Positions 1 through 10,447 of a stretch of DNA of 64,000 bases are shown here, piece by piece; position 1 is the stretch's first letter; the number at the start of each line of letters is the position of its first letter. This DNA is from Karstenula rhodostoma CBS 690.94 (lineage: Eukaryota > Ascomycota > Dothideomycetes > Pleosporales > Didymosphaeriaceae). A program made the position numbers and the translations under genes. The stretch is from contig MU001510.1 of NCBI GenBank assembly GCA_010093485.1, positions 947,709-1,011,708 of the forward strand, read 5' to 3'. Below the pieces are notes generated by a model. That model worked only from the letters and a program-made list of their open reading frames with translations. It was not told the origin of the DNA and made no database searches.

Positions 1-32
1 ACCGCCGAAAACTGCCCGAGCTGGTCCCACGC

Positions 33-952
33 TCACAACCACGTCACCCAGCTCGCCGCGACGAGCACCAGCGGCGCGAGCAGCGAGACGTAGGGGTTGA
101 AGTGTATGTTGAGGGGAGCGGCGCCGGGAGTGGTCGTGTATACCACCTGGAAGCCAATCTGCTCGCCGGGCTGCGTCGAGTTGAAGCAGTTTGTGTTGTT
201 GACGTTTGGGATCTCCGGGTCGCCGTCTTCGGCGAAGGTGATGTCTGCGCACTGTTTCTGTTAGCATTTGTATGATACGCTTTCCTCCATTCACGTATTA
301 AAAAAAAGGAGGATGGCAAGGGCTCTACGCACGTTGTACAAACTCGCTCCATGCTGCGCCAGCTCGATAACCTGGATTGTCGCGTTGTCGCCCACCTTGG
401 GCGTGTAGTTCGCCGGCAGCGGGACCTGCGGCAGACAGAATGTGCCGTTGTACTGCACGTTTGAGGGGCCCGTGATGCTGAAGACTGGCACCGCGGAGTG
501 GGAGTAGTTCAGCGGCTCGTTGCCGTAGCCCATGTTGATGTAGAACTGCGCGGAGGCGTGACCGGGGAACCATCCGGGCTGCAGGCTGACGGCGCCGCCA
601 GAGAGGGGCCATTTTGTGCGGTTGGTCGACATGGGCATGCCGCCGCCTGGGAGGGTTAGCTATATTCTGGACTGTAGGTGTGTGTGGATATGAGGGTTTG
701 ATGTGTTGGTGGGACTTTGGGGAGGAAAGACGTACAGGGATACATCCACTGCATTCCATACGGGAAGCCGTAGGTCCCATTGCCCTCGTAGTTGATGCCC
801 AGACTGCCCGGTTTTATGGTCGCGTCCGTGTCGGAGACAGTGCCGTTGGTGTGTATGTTGTTGCCTCGCCAGCCCGGGTAGACGATGACTATATGCGCGG
901 CGGCGAGCGATGCGCATGCTGCGAGCGAAACCAGCTGTGCGAAACGAAACAT
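33..952 (-). CDS. Bim1-like (LPMO-like X325) GPI-anchored copper protein
   Basis: Three exons: 952-736, 646-333 and 251-33, with GT-AG introns; 249 aa. A 19-residue signal peptide is followed directly by His20 (AAA then HIVIVYPGWRG), so the mature protein begins with the histidine expected to form a copper site. The motif YGMQWMYPCGGMP spans the first splice junction and is typical of the Bim1/X325 family, which confirms that join. LYNCADITF spans the second. The C-terminus is a hydrophobic GPI-type tail. Members of this family bind Cu(II) at the cell surface and, in the Cryptococcus case, help copper uptake; they do not oxidise polysaccharide. There are many N-glycosylation sequons. The gene lies at the window edge but its stop codon is inside, so it appears complete. 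The copper role is from family knowledge. Confidence 0.88.
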
Positions 953-2845
953 GGTGGCGGAGGTGTTTTCAGCTCTTGACCTCGGCGTTGCGCTTGTCCA
1001 ATCTCTTGCTTGTGCAGTCCGTGTGCGTAGAGGGGGTCCTTTCGTCCGATGGAGGGTTATCGCAACCAAGGCAACGCAACGCAACGCAGTCCTGGGTATG
1101 CTGGAGGGTCCACGAAATGGCGACAACGAGCTAGGGCACGCACAGCAGAGGAACACAAGCTCACGCACGGGTGGCGGGGCGGCATCGCCTTAAAGACAGC
1201 GCTGCGTCCCTGTGCAACGCCTCTCCCCAACCCAATTCGACCCAAGAAACTCCCGGCATTTTGGGAATACGCTGCTTGTCAGCGGCCATGTCAATGGGCG
1301 ATATTAGCGCGGTAGGGATGGCAGCCAACGAGCGGGCGGAGCGGGAGCGCCGGGGCGCGGCTGGTGTGATGGCCCTGCAGCCCTCGGCAGAGAGCAGAGG
1401 CGTCTACGCGCCGTGCGAACCCGCGCCGCGAAACCGCAGAGAGAGAGTCCATATCGCATGGCGGGATTGATGGAAAAAGGGAAGCTGCGACGAGTAGCCG
1501 CTGTGGTGATGTGACCGCTGCATGATAGACGTGCCGACGGACATGCTGTTCTGCGGTGCGGATGATGTACATGTGGCCACCGCCAGCGTGCTCAACTCCA
1601 CATCAGCATCAGCATCAGCATCCACCGCCCCCAAACCTTGTCGGTGTACAACCACACCCATCTCCATGCCCGCTGCGCATCGCTGTACCGTCTCTGGAAT
1701 AGCCACAACCCAGCCGGTCTTCGTCTTTCCTCCTCTTCCGCGTTTGCAACGCTCAGCCTGGCTCTCTTCCAAATCCAATGTTCATGCATGAGCCTGCCCG
1801 CAAGGGGTGCTTTTGCCGTCGCGTCGTCTCCTTATGTGATTGGGCGCTTCTTTCATTCTTCCTCCGTAGCGCCGTGCCATTGGTCGCTTGTTTCCTTCCG
1901 CTGCTCTTGTTCCTGGCGGCGCAGGCAGGTTGAGAACGTGCGCCACTTATCACTATGTCCCGATTCGCTTCGCTTGAAAGCTTTGTGTGTGCGTTGCCGG
2001 TGTTGCGCGAGGGAGGCTGTGATGCCGTTGTGGTTGTCAGCCCTGAGAGGGGTGGAAGTGGTTAAGATAAACTTGGGCGTGAAAACGTGTTGAGGCAACC
2101 ACGACGCAGGACAGGCAGGTGCGCACCGATATCAGCTGCCCTAAAGTCACTACAAACGACGCTTCAGCAATCGACGCATCCAGGAAGACGATAGATATCA
2201 AAACTCAAGAACCCTGTTGCGATCTGATCCCAATCGTGTAATCCGATGCCAAAAGGCTTAGCACCACGGTAGATGCTCCCATCGTACGATGCAATGTTTG
2301 TTCCTGCCCAGTATCACGGGCAACAAAACACACGCTGCACCCTCGTCACGCTCGAGATAGATAGATTCACGTGTTAGTGACACAACCTGAGAACTGTTGA
2401 ACCAGTCCTCCGTTCCCTACAGCCGTTTGTACCCGTACTACGTAGCATCGCATCCGCCCTGAACCTGGCCTACGTATAGCCATATATATATATATATATA
2501 TATCTCCTACCCGCTGCGCATTGTTGCACCTTTCCCTGCAAAGAGCTCACGTGACGTCGTTCTCTGATTGGCCACACCGTATCACGTGAGCTACACACAT
2601 CCATAACAAATGTCCACTAGGCTGTCCTCTCTATTTCCCCTTGCACTGGACCCGCGGCAGCTACAAATCTGGCATCCATACATCAACGCGCAGCACGCAC
2701 CTCGTTTGTTGCGTGTCCCAAGCCGCCTCGAGAACGGCACTGCTGGACGTCACGATTTCCTATGCTTGGCCAAAGCAGACAAAAGATGCCTTTTGGCACA
2801 ACATCCAAAAAACCCCATATACCTAGGTACCCTATCCCATCGTCC
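953..2845. other. Intergenic, no gene recognised
   Basis: About 1.9 kb without a convincing gene. Open frames here have low-complexity, shadow-like composition. Promoter-like elements are visible near 2548-2590: two CACGTG cores, a CRE-like TGACGTC and an inverted CCAAT box. They do not lead into a recognisable plus-strand gene, because the DNA after 2610 is antisense to the DJ-1/PfpI gene. Confidence 0.5.
2482..2503. repeat. (AT)n microsatellite
   Basis: An uninterrupted alternating AT run of 22 bp in intergenic DNA. Confidence 0.9.
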
Positions 2846-3710
2846 TCACCCCTCCCTCTCCCAAACCTCCGCAAAAGGATCCCACCCCTCATCCCTCCAT
2901 CTCCCATACTCCATAACATTCGCGACCCGCTCCGCCGTCTCCCCCCCATACATCCTCTCAATAAAAGCAAACGTCACATCGATCCCCGCCGAAACCCCCG
3001 ACGAACTCCACACCGGCGTAACCCCCTCGCTCTCATCCACTACCCACCGCGCTTTCCGCACCCACTCCACACGCGGCCCCAGCGCCACGACCGCGTCCCA
3101 CGTGCTCTTGTTCGTCGTAGCCCGCCGATGGTCGAGGAGCCCTATTCCTGCAAGTATCGCCGAGCCCGTGCAGATGGTGATGACGTATTTGACTGTGGGG
3201 AAGACGGTGCGGATGTAGGCTTCGACGGGCGCCATGGTGGCTTTGTTGCGGGTCCCGAAACCTGTCACGTCAGATTGATACATTTACCGTAGTATCCCCA
3301 GATCCATCTGGTATACTAACCACCAGGCACGAGCAGCACCTCCACCTCAGGCGCATCCTGGAACGTGTGCGTTGGGACGATTTCCTGTCCGAAGCCCGTC
3401 GATACGAATGGGTTTGGCGATGGGTTCGTCGAGACTGGTGTTAGGGACTCGGCTAGGATGGCGAGGTCCATCTTGTGCGTGCGGGAGAGCACGTTCAGCG
3501 TGCTCAGGGGGCCGAAGACATCTGGTGTGGTTGAGCGCGGATTCGCACTGGCAGTATGCTGGGGCGGGGTGGAGATCTGACGTACCGAGGGCTTGGAACC
3601 CGGTGAATACGATCATGCCGTATCTAGTGGGTGGCGTGGGACTTCAATGCGTCAGAATCTAATCAGACGTACAGCAATGTGCGACGAAGAGAGGGATGCG
3701 AATACCTCAT
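2846..3710 (-). CDS. DJ-1/PfpI family (class I GATase-like) protein
   Basis: Four exons: 3710-3673, 3623-3586, 3521-3321 and 3261-2846; 230 aa. The core reads GMIVFTGFQALDVFGPLSTL, then EVEVLLVPGGFGTR, then the nucleophile elbow VITICTGSAILAG with the family cysteine, then VWSSSGVSAGID near the end. This is the cytosolic DJ-1/PfpI fold (protein-deglycase, isonitrile-hydratase or chaperone-like members). Splicing restores frame at every junction. The first exon is the weakest part: translation could instead begin at the Met at 3616. A paralogue lies at 29299-29961. Some members of this superfamily hydrate isonitriles, which is notable beside an isocyanide cluster, but I cannot assign that activity from sequence. 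Confidence 0.85.
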
Positions 3711-4308
3711 GTTGACAAACGACCTTGCTATGACTCGATACGCATGAGGACGTTGGATGCGTCCTAGATGGGTCTGCGCAATCGCTTGCCTCCAGTGTGA
3801 AATCACTTTGGGCAGTTGTAGCAGCAAGTTTACGATGGGATGTTCAGCGAGACAGTGCTGAGATGTGAGATTGAGCGACTGGATGGGGTTTATGTGTGGC
3901 TGAAATTGCTTACCAACCAACAGCATTACCTTTACGCATACGTGCGTCAATAATCTTGCTCGTTGAGTCGCATATGCCAGCAATGTTTCGGAAGAGGGGT
4001 GCATATACAATACTTGGATAATCACAACGCATTTCGGCAGCGCGAAGTAGATACCATATATCCAGCTCTCACGACTGTGAACCTGCGCTATTGAAATCTT
4101 TCGGAACAGAAGAATCTTTTGTTTGCAAATAACTGTGTTACAACTCGGTACAGACCTACACCTATTACCACTGCCACCGCTTCGCTCCACTCCCTGCACC
4201 CCTCGTGAAAGCGCCGGACAACGTGCTGATCGATACAAGCTGCCATGAAACGCTTTCCAACACCAAGCAAAGCACACACAAGAAGACAATGAAAACCCAA
4301 CCCCCGAA
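3711..4308. other. Intergenic, no gene recognised
   Basis: About 600 bp between the 5' end of the DJ-1/PfpI gene and the 3' end of the siderophore transporter. A long open frame on the minus strand runs into exon 1 of the DJ-1 gene but has no family features. Confidence 0.45.
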
Positions 4309-6099
4309 TCAGACTACATAGCCTTTATTCTGCTGCACGCCCTTCACGTTTATATCCTTCCACGCCAGCATGCACGCCAACCCCACTCCCCACACCGACA
4401 CACCCGTAATCAGCAAAAGCCGCCACGTATCCGCATATGCGTGCTGGATAGCCAGACGAGCAGGCGATCCCCACTCATAGCTCAACTGCTCTTCAATGGA
4501 GCCAAATATGGTAGTAAGATTTCCCTGATTTTCGGGCGGAAGGTACAACGCCAGCTTCCGGGGTAACGTGCCTTGCCATATGGCAGAAGAGACGGTGTAG
4601 CCAACGGCACTGCCTATGTAGGTGAACAGGTTCAGCAACGCGATAGTGATGGCGAAGTACTGCTGTGCGGCGGCGGCAGCCAGGATGCTGATTTCGACGG
4701 TGAGCATGAGGATGCCGAAGCCGAAGTTGACGAAGACGTTGCTCATGGCGATGTAGCCCAGGTACCGGGTGGGTTCGCGGAAGTGTATGAGGAGGCCTGT
4801 TCCCAGGACGATGAGCGGCATGCCGAGGAATAGGCTGATGGGTTTGTACTTTCCGGTGAGGGAGATGACGGTGCCTGCGACGATGTTCGCGATGATCTGG
4901 ATGACGGTGCCGGATTGGACGATGTAGCTTGCGTTGGTCACGTCCAGGCCGTTTACTACTTGGAGGTACGAGCTGAAGTAGGAGTTCCAGCATGAGGCGC
5001 TGACGAAGAGTATGAAGGCTACCATGCAGGTGCCGAGGACTGTGCGGTCGTGGAGGATTGCCCACGGGGTGAGCTTGACTCTGGCGAAAGATCTCTCCCA
5101 GACGACGAAGGTGGCGATGAGAAAGACCCCGAAGACGAGGAAACAGATAATCATCGCGGACCCCCAACCCTTCGCTTCCATGGTGTAGAGATTAAACGGC
5201 AGGAGCAAGAAGGCGAATCCAGAGGATAGCAGCAGTAGTCCAAAGAGGTCAAACTCGTGCACGTAATGCATCGTGGTCTGCCAGAACGTGCGTCCGCTCG
5301 TTGCTTTTGTCGGGATAATCCCTTCTCTCTTGGCCTTCTTGTAGTGGTACATGAACAGCCCGAAGAGCGGGAGCGCAACACTGGGGAGTATGATGCTCTC
5401 CATACCAAAGGCCCAGCGCCAGCCAGTCCCGTTTGCGTTCAGGAACGCCGCGGAGATAGGCCCTGCTAGCCATGCCGTGATGATGTATGGGGAGTTGAGC
5501 AGGGCTTGCATGAGACCTCGATGGCGGAGGGACGACGTATCCGCGATAAAGACACTAAGACAGTATCCCAGGCCATTGATGCCGATGGTATAAAACACCT
5601 GGGATGCAGCATATACCTCCACACTAGTACAAGAAGCCGCGATGATAAGGCCGATAGTCGCAAGTCCCACACAGACGAGGAATCCATGCGGTCGACCAAA
5701 GATATCCAGAATTTTCGCGATACAAAGATTCGTGACGCCGCCGATAACCTGGCTTAGGACACTGGTCGTGGGGATCAGTGAGTGGGCCGCGAAATCGGAT
5801 GTGACATAGGGCAGTAAAGCGCCGCTGACTCCAGTGACGATGCCCTGCACAAAGTAGACGAACCAGATTGCGACGTAGGCCACGACCAGAGCTCGGAGTG
5901 ACCACGCAATCGTGATGGCCTCGGCCTTTTGCACGCCCGCTTGGAAATTGGTATCGATAGATTGGTCGTTGGCCGCGTTGCCGTGGACTTTGTCGACGCT
6001 GTGCTTGAGATTCGAAGCTTTGTCTTGCGTCGAAATATGGATAGTGTCGATTTCTTTCGTGTCGATGCCGTTTGATGGAGGAGTATTATTGGAAGCCAT
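4309..6099 (-). CDS. MFS siderophore-type iron transporter (SIT/ARN family)
   Basis: An intronless 596-aa protein. A hydrophilic N-terminus of about 65 residues precedes some 14 predicted membrane segments. The family's conserved regions are seen: first helix with FVQGIVTGVSGALLPYVTS, FGRPHG after helix 2, a cytoplasmic loop with FDLFGLLLLSSGFAFLLLPF, and a long external loop before the last helix (LPPENQGNLTTIFGSIEE). These match the MirB/Sit1/Arn group of H+-coupled siderophore importers at the plasma membrane. Length is normal for the family. It sits tail-to-head with the DHA2 transporter and next to the isocyanide cluster, so its substrate could be a metal-chelate from that pathway; that is inference. 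I found only one isolated GATA core upstream and no extended iron-regulator (SreA-type) site. Confidence 0.9.
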   Translation of the reverse strand: MASNNTPPSNGIDTKEIDTIHISTQDKASNLKHSVDKVHGNAANDQSIDTNFQAGVQKAEAITIAWSLRALVVAYVAIWFVYFVQGIVTGVSGALLPYVTSDFAAHSLIPTTSVLSQVIGGVTNLCIAKILDIFGRPHGFLVCVGLATIGLIIAASCTSVEVYAASQVFYTIGINGLGYCLSVFIADTSSLRHRGLMQALLNSPYIITAWLAGPISAAFLNANGTGWRWAFGMESIILPSVALPLFGLFMYHYKKAKREGIIPTKATSGRTFWQTTMHYVHEFDLFGLLLLSSGFAFLLLPFNLYTMEAKGWGSAMIICFLVFGVFLIATFVVWERSFARVKLTPWAILHDRTVLGTCMVAFILFVSASCWNSYFSSYLQVVNGLDVTNASYIVQSGTVIQIIANIVAGTVISLTGKYKPISLFLGMPLIVLGTGLLIHFREPTRYLGYIAMSNVFVNFGFGILMLTVEISILAAAAAQQYFAITIALLNLFTYIGSAVGYTVSSAIWQGTLPRKLALYLPPENQGNLTTIFGSIEEQLSYEWGSPARLAIQHAYADTWRLLLITGVSVWGVGLACMLAWKDINVKGVQQNKGYVV

Positions 6100-7269
6100 G
6101 AGTGATCGTTGGACCTTCGTCTATAAAGAGTTGAAAATCTTTTCTTCTTCAAAAGATGGGCGTCGTTGCTGCTGCTCCTATCCACCAATGGGGAAAGAAC
6201 TGCGCTTTGTGTGAGCTAGGCAGTGGACGAAGTGAGCGCAAACAAAAATAAGAAAGGAGACTTGACGGAAATTTGATACGGCAAGGGGAGTGTTTCCTAA
6301 AGTAATAAATACCGGATCGCCCATGTGAGCAATCCGAAGAGACAGGCGATTTGTTGGGAAACTCACCGTGGCTTCATGGGCCAAATTGCGGTCTCAAGCG
6401 ACAAAGGCGGCAAGAATCCGCTCATCTGTGGAGGTGAGCATATTCTCTGCCTTGCGTGGCTGATAAGCCGATCCTACCTCCTTGCAAAAAAAACTTGCTC
6501 GAACTTGCTCATATTGTTGTACATACGATTCAAGCCCCACGTTTTGCTGCAGTGAGACGCTTGGGCCCCAGCCATAGGCCAACGAGATGCATGCAAGGGT
6601 GGTCGTATCGGCTCTTACACTTCGTTACCAATTAACATGTACTACAATTAGTATTGTGGACGCCTATAGTTAAGTTCTTTGTATCAGTAATTGCACGGCC
6701 GGCGTGCACGAGTTGATGCGGGCACACCCTATACATATATATCTCCCAAGTCGATACTGCCGAACATTTTCCTGGGGGCCGATGCAGGGCCCGTCGAGCC
6801 CCGGGCCTGAACTACGATATTCAGGGCCCACAAGCCTTTTGCGTTAATTATCCCATGCGTCACGTCGCTGCTGATCGGTTGTAGATGTATCGCACTCCTG
6901 GATGATTCATACGATAGACCTTCTCCCGCCTATCATCGAAGGGTGTTGGCAGGTCTCAAAGCACGTCTAAGGTAGGTTGGTCCCTCATCATCACCCTGTC
7001 TAAGCGATTCGACACACGTAGTCTCTCAGATGGAAATTAAGTAGTATTGGTGGCAGGAAGTCCAGATAGCACGTGCAAGCATGTTCTCTATGAATGCAAA
7101 CTTGATTGATATCATGTCGTTGTGTGAGGCAATGTTATATCCGAAGGTCCTAATGATAACGTCTCTCCAGAACTAAGATCTTGAACTAACCCCCTTTTCC
7201 ATCCCGAAAGCGCCTTGGCTCGATCGTAAAGAATTCAGCATATCGGGATTCTTTTCTCCCAGAAGATGC
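6100..7269. other. Intergenic, no gene recognised
   Basis: About 1.2 kb upstream of the siderophore transporter and downstream of the DHA2 transporter. It contains a GATA core at 6461-6467, and a GC-rich patch at 6769-6835 with several GGGCC/GGCCC cores. No coding signal. Confidence 0.45.
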
Positions 7270-9120
7270 TTATGACTTTTCAACTTCAATACCTTTCTCG
7301 GTTGCTTTGTCCATTGCTGCCTCATCGGCATTAGCAGCCGCTCTGGCATCATCTGCCTGTTCGGTATCTCCTTTCTTTTCGTCCTTTGCCTTGATGTTAT
7401 TCCAATCAACTCCAAGGGTTCCGATGGTTGCAATACACAGCAAGATCAGTGCGACCAAGAACGGCTGCGACAGAGCATCATTGTAAGCGACTCTGATTGA
7501 CCTCAGTGTGTCAGGATCTTGTGTCAAGCTGTTGATTTCTGTGGCACCAGTCTTGACAACGCGAGCTGGATCGATGTTTGCAATGTTCTGCAACTTCTCT
7601 GCAAGCTTGTTGGCCCATAGATTCTGAGCCACGCTGACAAAAACCGCACCACCGAAGTTTTCGGCGAAACAGAGAAGTGCTATGCCGCTGGGTATATCGA
7701 TGTTCTTCCCCGACTGCACAGCCACGATCGCTTGCTGTATACCAAGACCAACACCGAGGCCAAATAGTATCTGATATCCAATCAGTCGACTTGTTGGCGT
7801 ATCGATGTCCCATGTATAGATTAGTCCCGCGCCAACCGCACCTAGTGTAATTGGGGCGAACATGAATGGGTTGTACCAGCCGATCTTGCTAACAAGGAAG
7901 CCCCCGCTCATGATGCTCAGGATGATACTGATCATGAATGGTAACAGGTCAATCCCGGACCGTACTGCGGAAGCACCACGAATCGCTTGAAACCAGATTG
8001 GAATGAAGTACGCCATGACGAAGAAGGAGGCGCTGACGCAAAAAGCGTAAAGAGCAGCGCACATGGTGTGCCTTGACGTCATGACTTTGGTATTCAAGGT
8101 CGCATTGTCTTTCATGAGGGGTTGCACCACTGCAAATCCGAGAAGGAGAACACCAAAAACGACGAACAGAGCGATGATTCTGCCGTCGCCCCATGCGTAT
8201 GTTGTACCACCCCACTGGAGTGCAATCAAAAGACATATGATCGAAGGAGCGAACAAGATCGTACCGATAGGATCAAACCGGAGGACGTACTCTTTCCAGG
8301 TCTTCGTCTCCTTTGGTGGTGAAGGCGGAAACTGGAGGCAAAAGATCAAGATGAGAATTGTTACCCCTCCGAGCGGCAGATTGATGTAGAAGCACCATCT
8401 CCAAGAGGCGTGGTCGGTCAACGCGCCTCCCAGCAGTGGACCCACTATGCTTGCCACACCATAGACAGCAGTGATTAGTCCAATAAACATACCGCGTCGT
8501 GCGAGCGGTACTACTGTCGATATCGTCGTAAGTGCACCGGTGAATATGCCTGAGGCGCCAAATCCGGAGATCGCTCGGCCAGCGATAAGTCCAGCTGAGG
8601 TCGGGGCAACCGCTGAAATCAAAGATCCAATCTCAAACACGACGACGCAGGCGATGAAGAGCCATTTCATGTTCAGAAAGCTGTAGAGTCTTCCGAAGAA
8701 CAGCTGAAACCCTGAGACGAACAAGAGGTACGCAGACCCGTACCATCCCACATCGCCCAAGGAGCCGAAGTGATCTGTGATCCTAGGTATAGCGGTGGCG
8801 ATGATGGTATTGTCGACCGCGATACAGAAATTCGTCAGTTGTAGACTGATGACGATCATTGCCAACTTGAACCCCGTCGCATATTGGTCTTTGTCGTCTT
8901 CGCCGGCTTTCGGTTGCGGAATTGGGCTCCCACTGGTGGAATCCTTGCTTCCACATAACCCTGTACTTTGCTCAGTCCCGGTCTTGTTTGAGTCCTCTTC
9001 GTAGGACATACCTGTATCATGATTTGAAGCCTCCGAAGAGCTACTGTCTCCCTTGCTTTCACAGACGTCAACTGTGGGCGTTTCGTGCATGTTCGAATTG
9101 GCGGATAAAACTGGGCTCAT
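7270..9120 (-). CDS. MFS drug/metabolite exporter, 14-TM DHA2 family
   Basis: An intronless protein of 616 aa from the first ATG at 9120; the open frame extends upstream only through a TTG codon. An acidic, serine-rich N-terminus of about 75 residues is followed by 14 hydrophobic segments. Motifs include NFCIAVDNTIIATAIPRI (DHA2 helix 1, with the charged D), GWYGSAYLL in helix 2, and motif C-like GPLLGGALTDHASWRW. The C-terminus is hydrophilic and rich in Lys, Glu and Ala. DHA2 pumps export toxins and secondary metabolites across the plasma membrane and are frequent in biosynthetic gene clusters. Its 5' end is separated from the 3' end of the NRPS-like gene by repeat-rich DNA. The self-protection or export role is inferred from context. 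Confidence 0.9.
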   Translation of the reverse strand: MSPVLSANSNMHETPTVDVCESKGDSSSSEASNHDTGMSYEEDSNKTGTEQSTGLCGSKDSTSGSPIPQPKAGEDDKDQYATGFKLAMIVISLQLTNFCIAVDNTIIATAIPRITDHFGSLGDVGWYGSAYLLFVSGFQLFFGRLYSFLNMKWLFIACVVVFEIGSLISAVAPTSAGLIAGRAISGFGASGIFTGALTTISTVVPLARRGMFIGLITAVYGVASIVGPLLGGALTDHASWRWCFYINLPLGGVTILILIFCLQFPPSPPKETKTWKEYVLRFDPIGTILFAPSIICLLIALQWGGTTYAWGDGRIIALFVVFGVLLLGFAVVQPLMKDNATLNTKVMTSRHTMCAALYAFCVSASFFVMAYFIPIWFQAIRGASAVRSGIDLLPFMISIILSIMSGGFLVSKIGWYNPFMFAPITLGAVGAGLIYTWDIDTPTSRLIGYQILFGLGVGLGIQQAIVAVQSGKNIDIPSGIALLCFAENFGGAVFVSVAQNLWANKLAEKLQNIANIDPARVVKTGATEINSLTQDPDTLRSIRVAYNDALSQPFLVALILLCIATIGTLGVDWNNIKAKDEKKGDTEQADDARAAANADEAAMDKATEKGIEVEKS

Positions 9121-9372
9121 AAACAGCTTTCCAAAAGTGGTGGGCTGCCTTTCCAAGCCTATCAATCTCTGAGACTCTTAAACTATCAGGAGATCTGCTT
9201 TGGGGTCAATCGAGGGCAAGCGTGAAGGCCTCTACACCGCCTCATCCCTCCAAAAAATCCCGTCATTTCTGCAGGCGCTTCGAGCCATGATCCTTCTTGC
9301 CAACCTCACGTAAGATGATTGGAAGCCATGTAGCTGATGGGTAGAGTTAATTACGTATGAACTAACCTCCAT

Positions 9373-9553
9373 ATGCATGAGCCGATCGCTGATGGGCATA
9401 ATTTATCAAGTAATACGCTAATTTCACTATGCATGAGCAGATAGTCGATGAACTGAGTCCATACAGTATAAGGCAATCTCACTATGCATGCGCAGGCGGC
9501 TGATGAATAGAGCCCATGCAGTACAAGGCAATCTCATCGTGCATACGCAGGCT
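9373..9553. repeat. Degenerate tandem repeat, period 55-56 bp, about 3.2 copies
   Basis: Units begin near ATGCATG at 9373, 9429 and 9484, with a partial unit at 9539. Each unit carries the cores GCATGMGCMGR, GATGAA and AGGCAATCTCA in the same order. Copies 2 and 3 are the closest. It lies upstream of the DHA2 transporter start. Confidence 0.75.
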
Positions 9554-10155
9554 TGTCCCACTCAAACTCGCCCTGGTATGATAAGCACAACACACTATGT
9601 CTTGTGCAACATGGATCGAGAGCCTGCTTACGGCTTGGAGGCTGAACCTTAAGGATTACTACGGGGCGAGTGAGCAAGTTCCGGCCTTGGCAATGTATCT
9701 CCATCGTCAGAGTGTTGGTCCAGGTGACTCGTGAGCGAATTAGAGGTGAATAATAAGGAACAAGAATTCTAGAACAGCGCCATATTATACAACACCATTG
9801 GATAACACTGTGATGTGATATCCGATGCTGACTGCAGGACCCAAGCCCAGGAACTCTAAGCGATGCATCTGAGGCGTAGTACGAAGCCACAAAATGCAAT
9901 GCGAGCACTATGCCTAGAGACGGGACGGGGAAAGTTTAAGCCTGGTCACCGGTATTGAAGAGCCTAGGATAAACAAGCGTGGGGGTGGGTGTAAGCTCAC
10001 TATGGGGTTTTTGAATCTGCCGGTGAAAGAAAAGGGACAGTCGGTCACGGATAATGAGGCAAATCGACTCCTTGTAATGAAGTTTCTTCATGTCGAGCTA
10101 ATTATGACTTCACTTGTCCTAGACTGGCTGTCAGAGGCTCCTTGGAGATAGTTGT

Positions 10156-10425
10156 GTAGGATTTAGGGTTCGAGCTCCCGCATGAGCTGAGGGAGGCGTT
10201 GCTATAGAGGAGGGAGAATAGCCGGGAGGACGGGCGGAGTAACGAGATTGCTTCGTTTCACTGGATTTAATCGAAAGCCCGTGCCTCATAGCCGTATATA
10301 TTAGCGTAGGATTTGGAGTTTGAGCTGGGTCGAGCCACGCGTGAACTAAGGGAGGCGTCGCTATAGAGACGGCATTATAGTAGAGATTACAGGACGTAGT
10401 AACGAAAGACCTTCATGTCACTGGA
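10156..10425. repeat. Diverged direct repeat, period about 150 bp
   Basis: Two copies begin with GTAGGATTT at 10156 and 10306. They share GAGCT, then CTGAGGGAGGCGTTGCTATAGAG (second copy with a few substitutions), AGTAACGA and TCACTGGA in the same order. A fragment resembling the end of the unit lies near 10080-10110. Located just 3' of the NRPS-like gene; function unknown. Confidence 0.65.
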
Positions 10426-10447
10426 ACTAATCCTGTCTACACATCGC

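Noticed and set aside
2610..3218. A plus-strand open frame of 202 codons with promoter-like elements just upstream
   Set aside because: It is antisense to the conserved last exon of the DJ-1/PfpI gene, and its translation has no family features.
3663..4289. A 208-codon minus-strand open frame
   Set aside because: It runs through intron 1 of the DJ-1/PfpI gene; only its final residues coincide with a proposed exon.
6100..6800. Iron-regulator (SreA-type) sites upstream of the siderophore transporter
   Set aside because: Only a single GATA core was found; the extended ATCWGATAA form is absent.
9121..9165. A longer N-terminus for the DHA2 transporter
   Set aside because: The upstream extension starts with TTG; the first ATG is at 9120.
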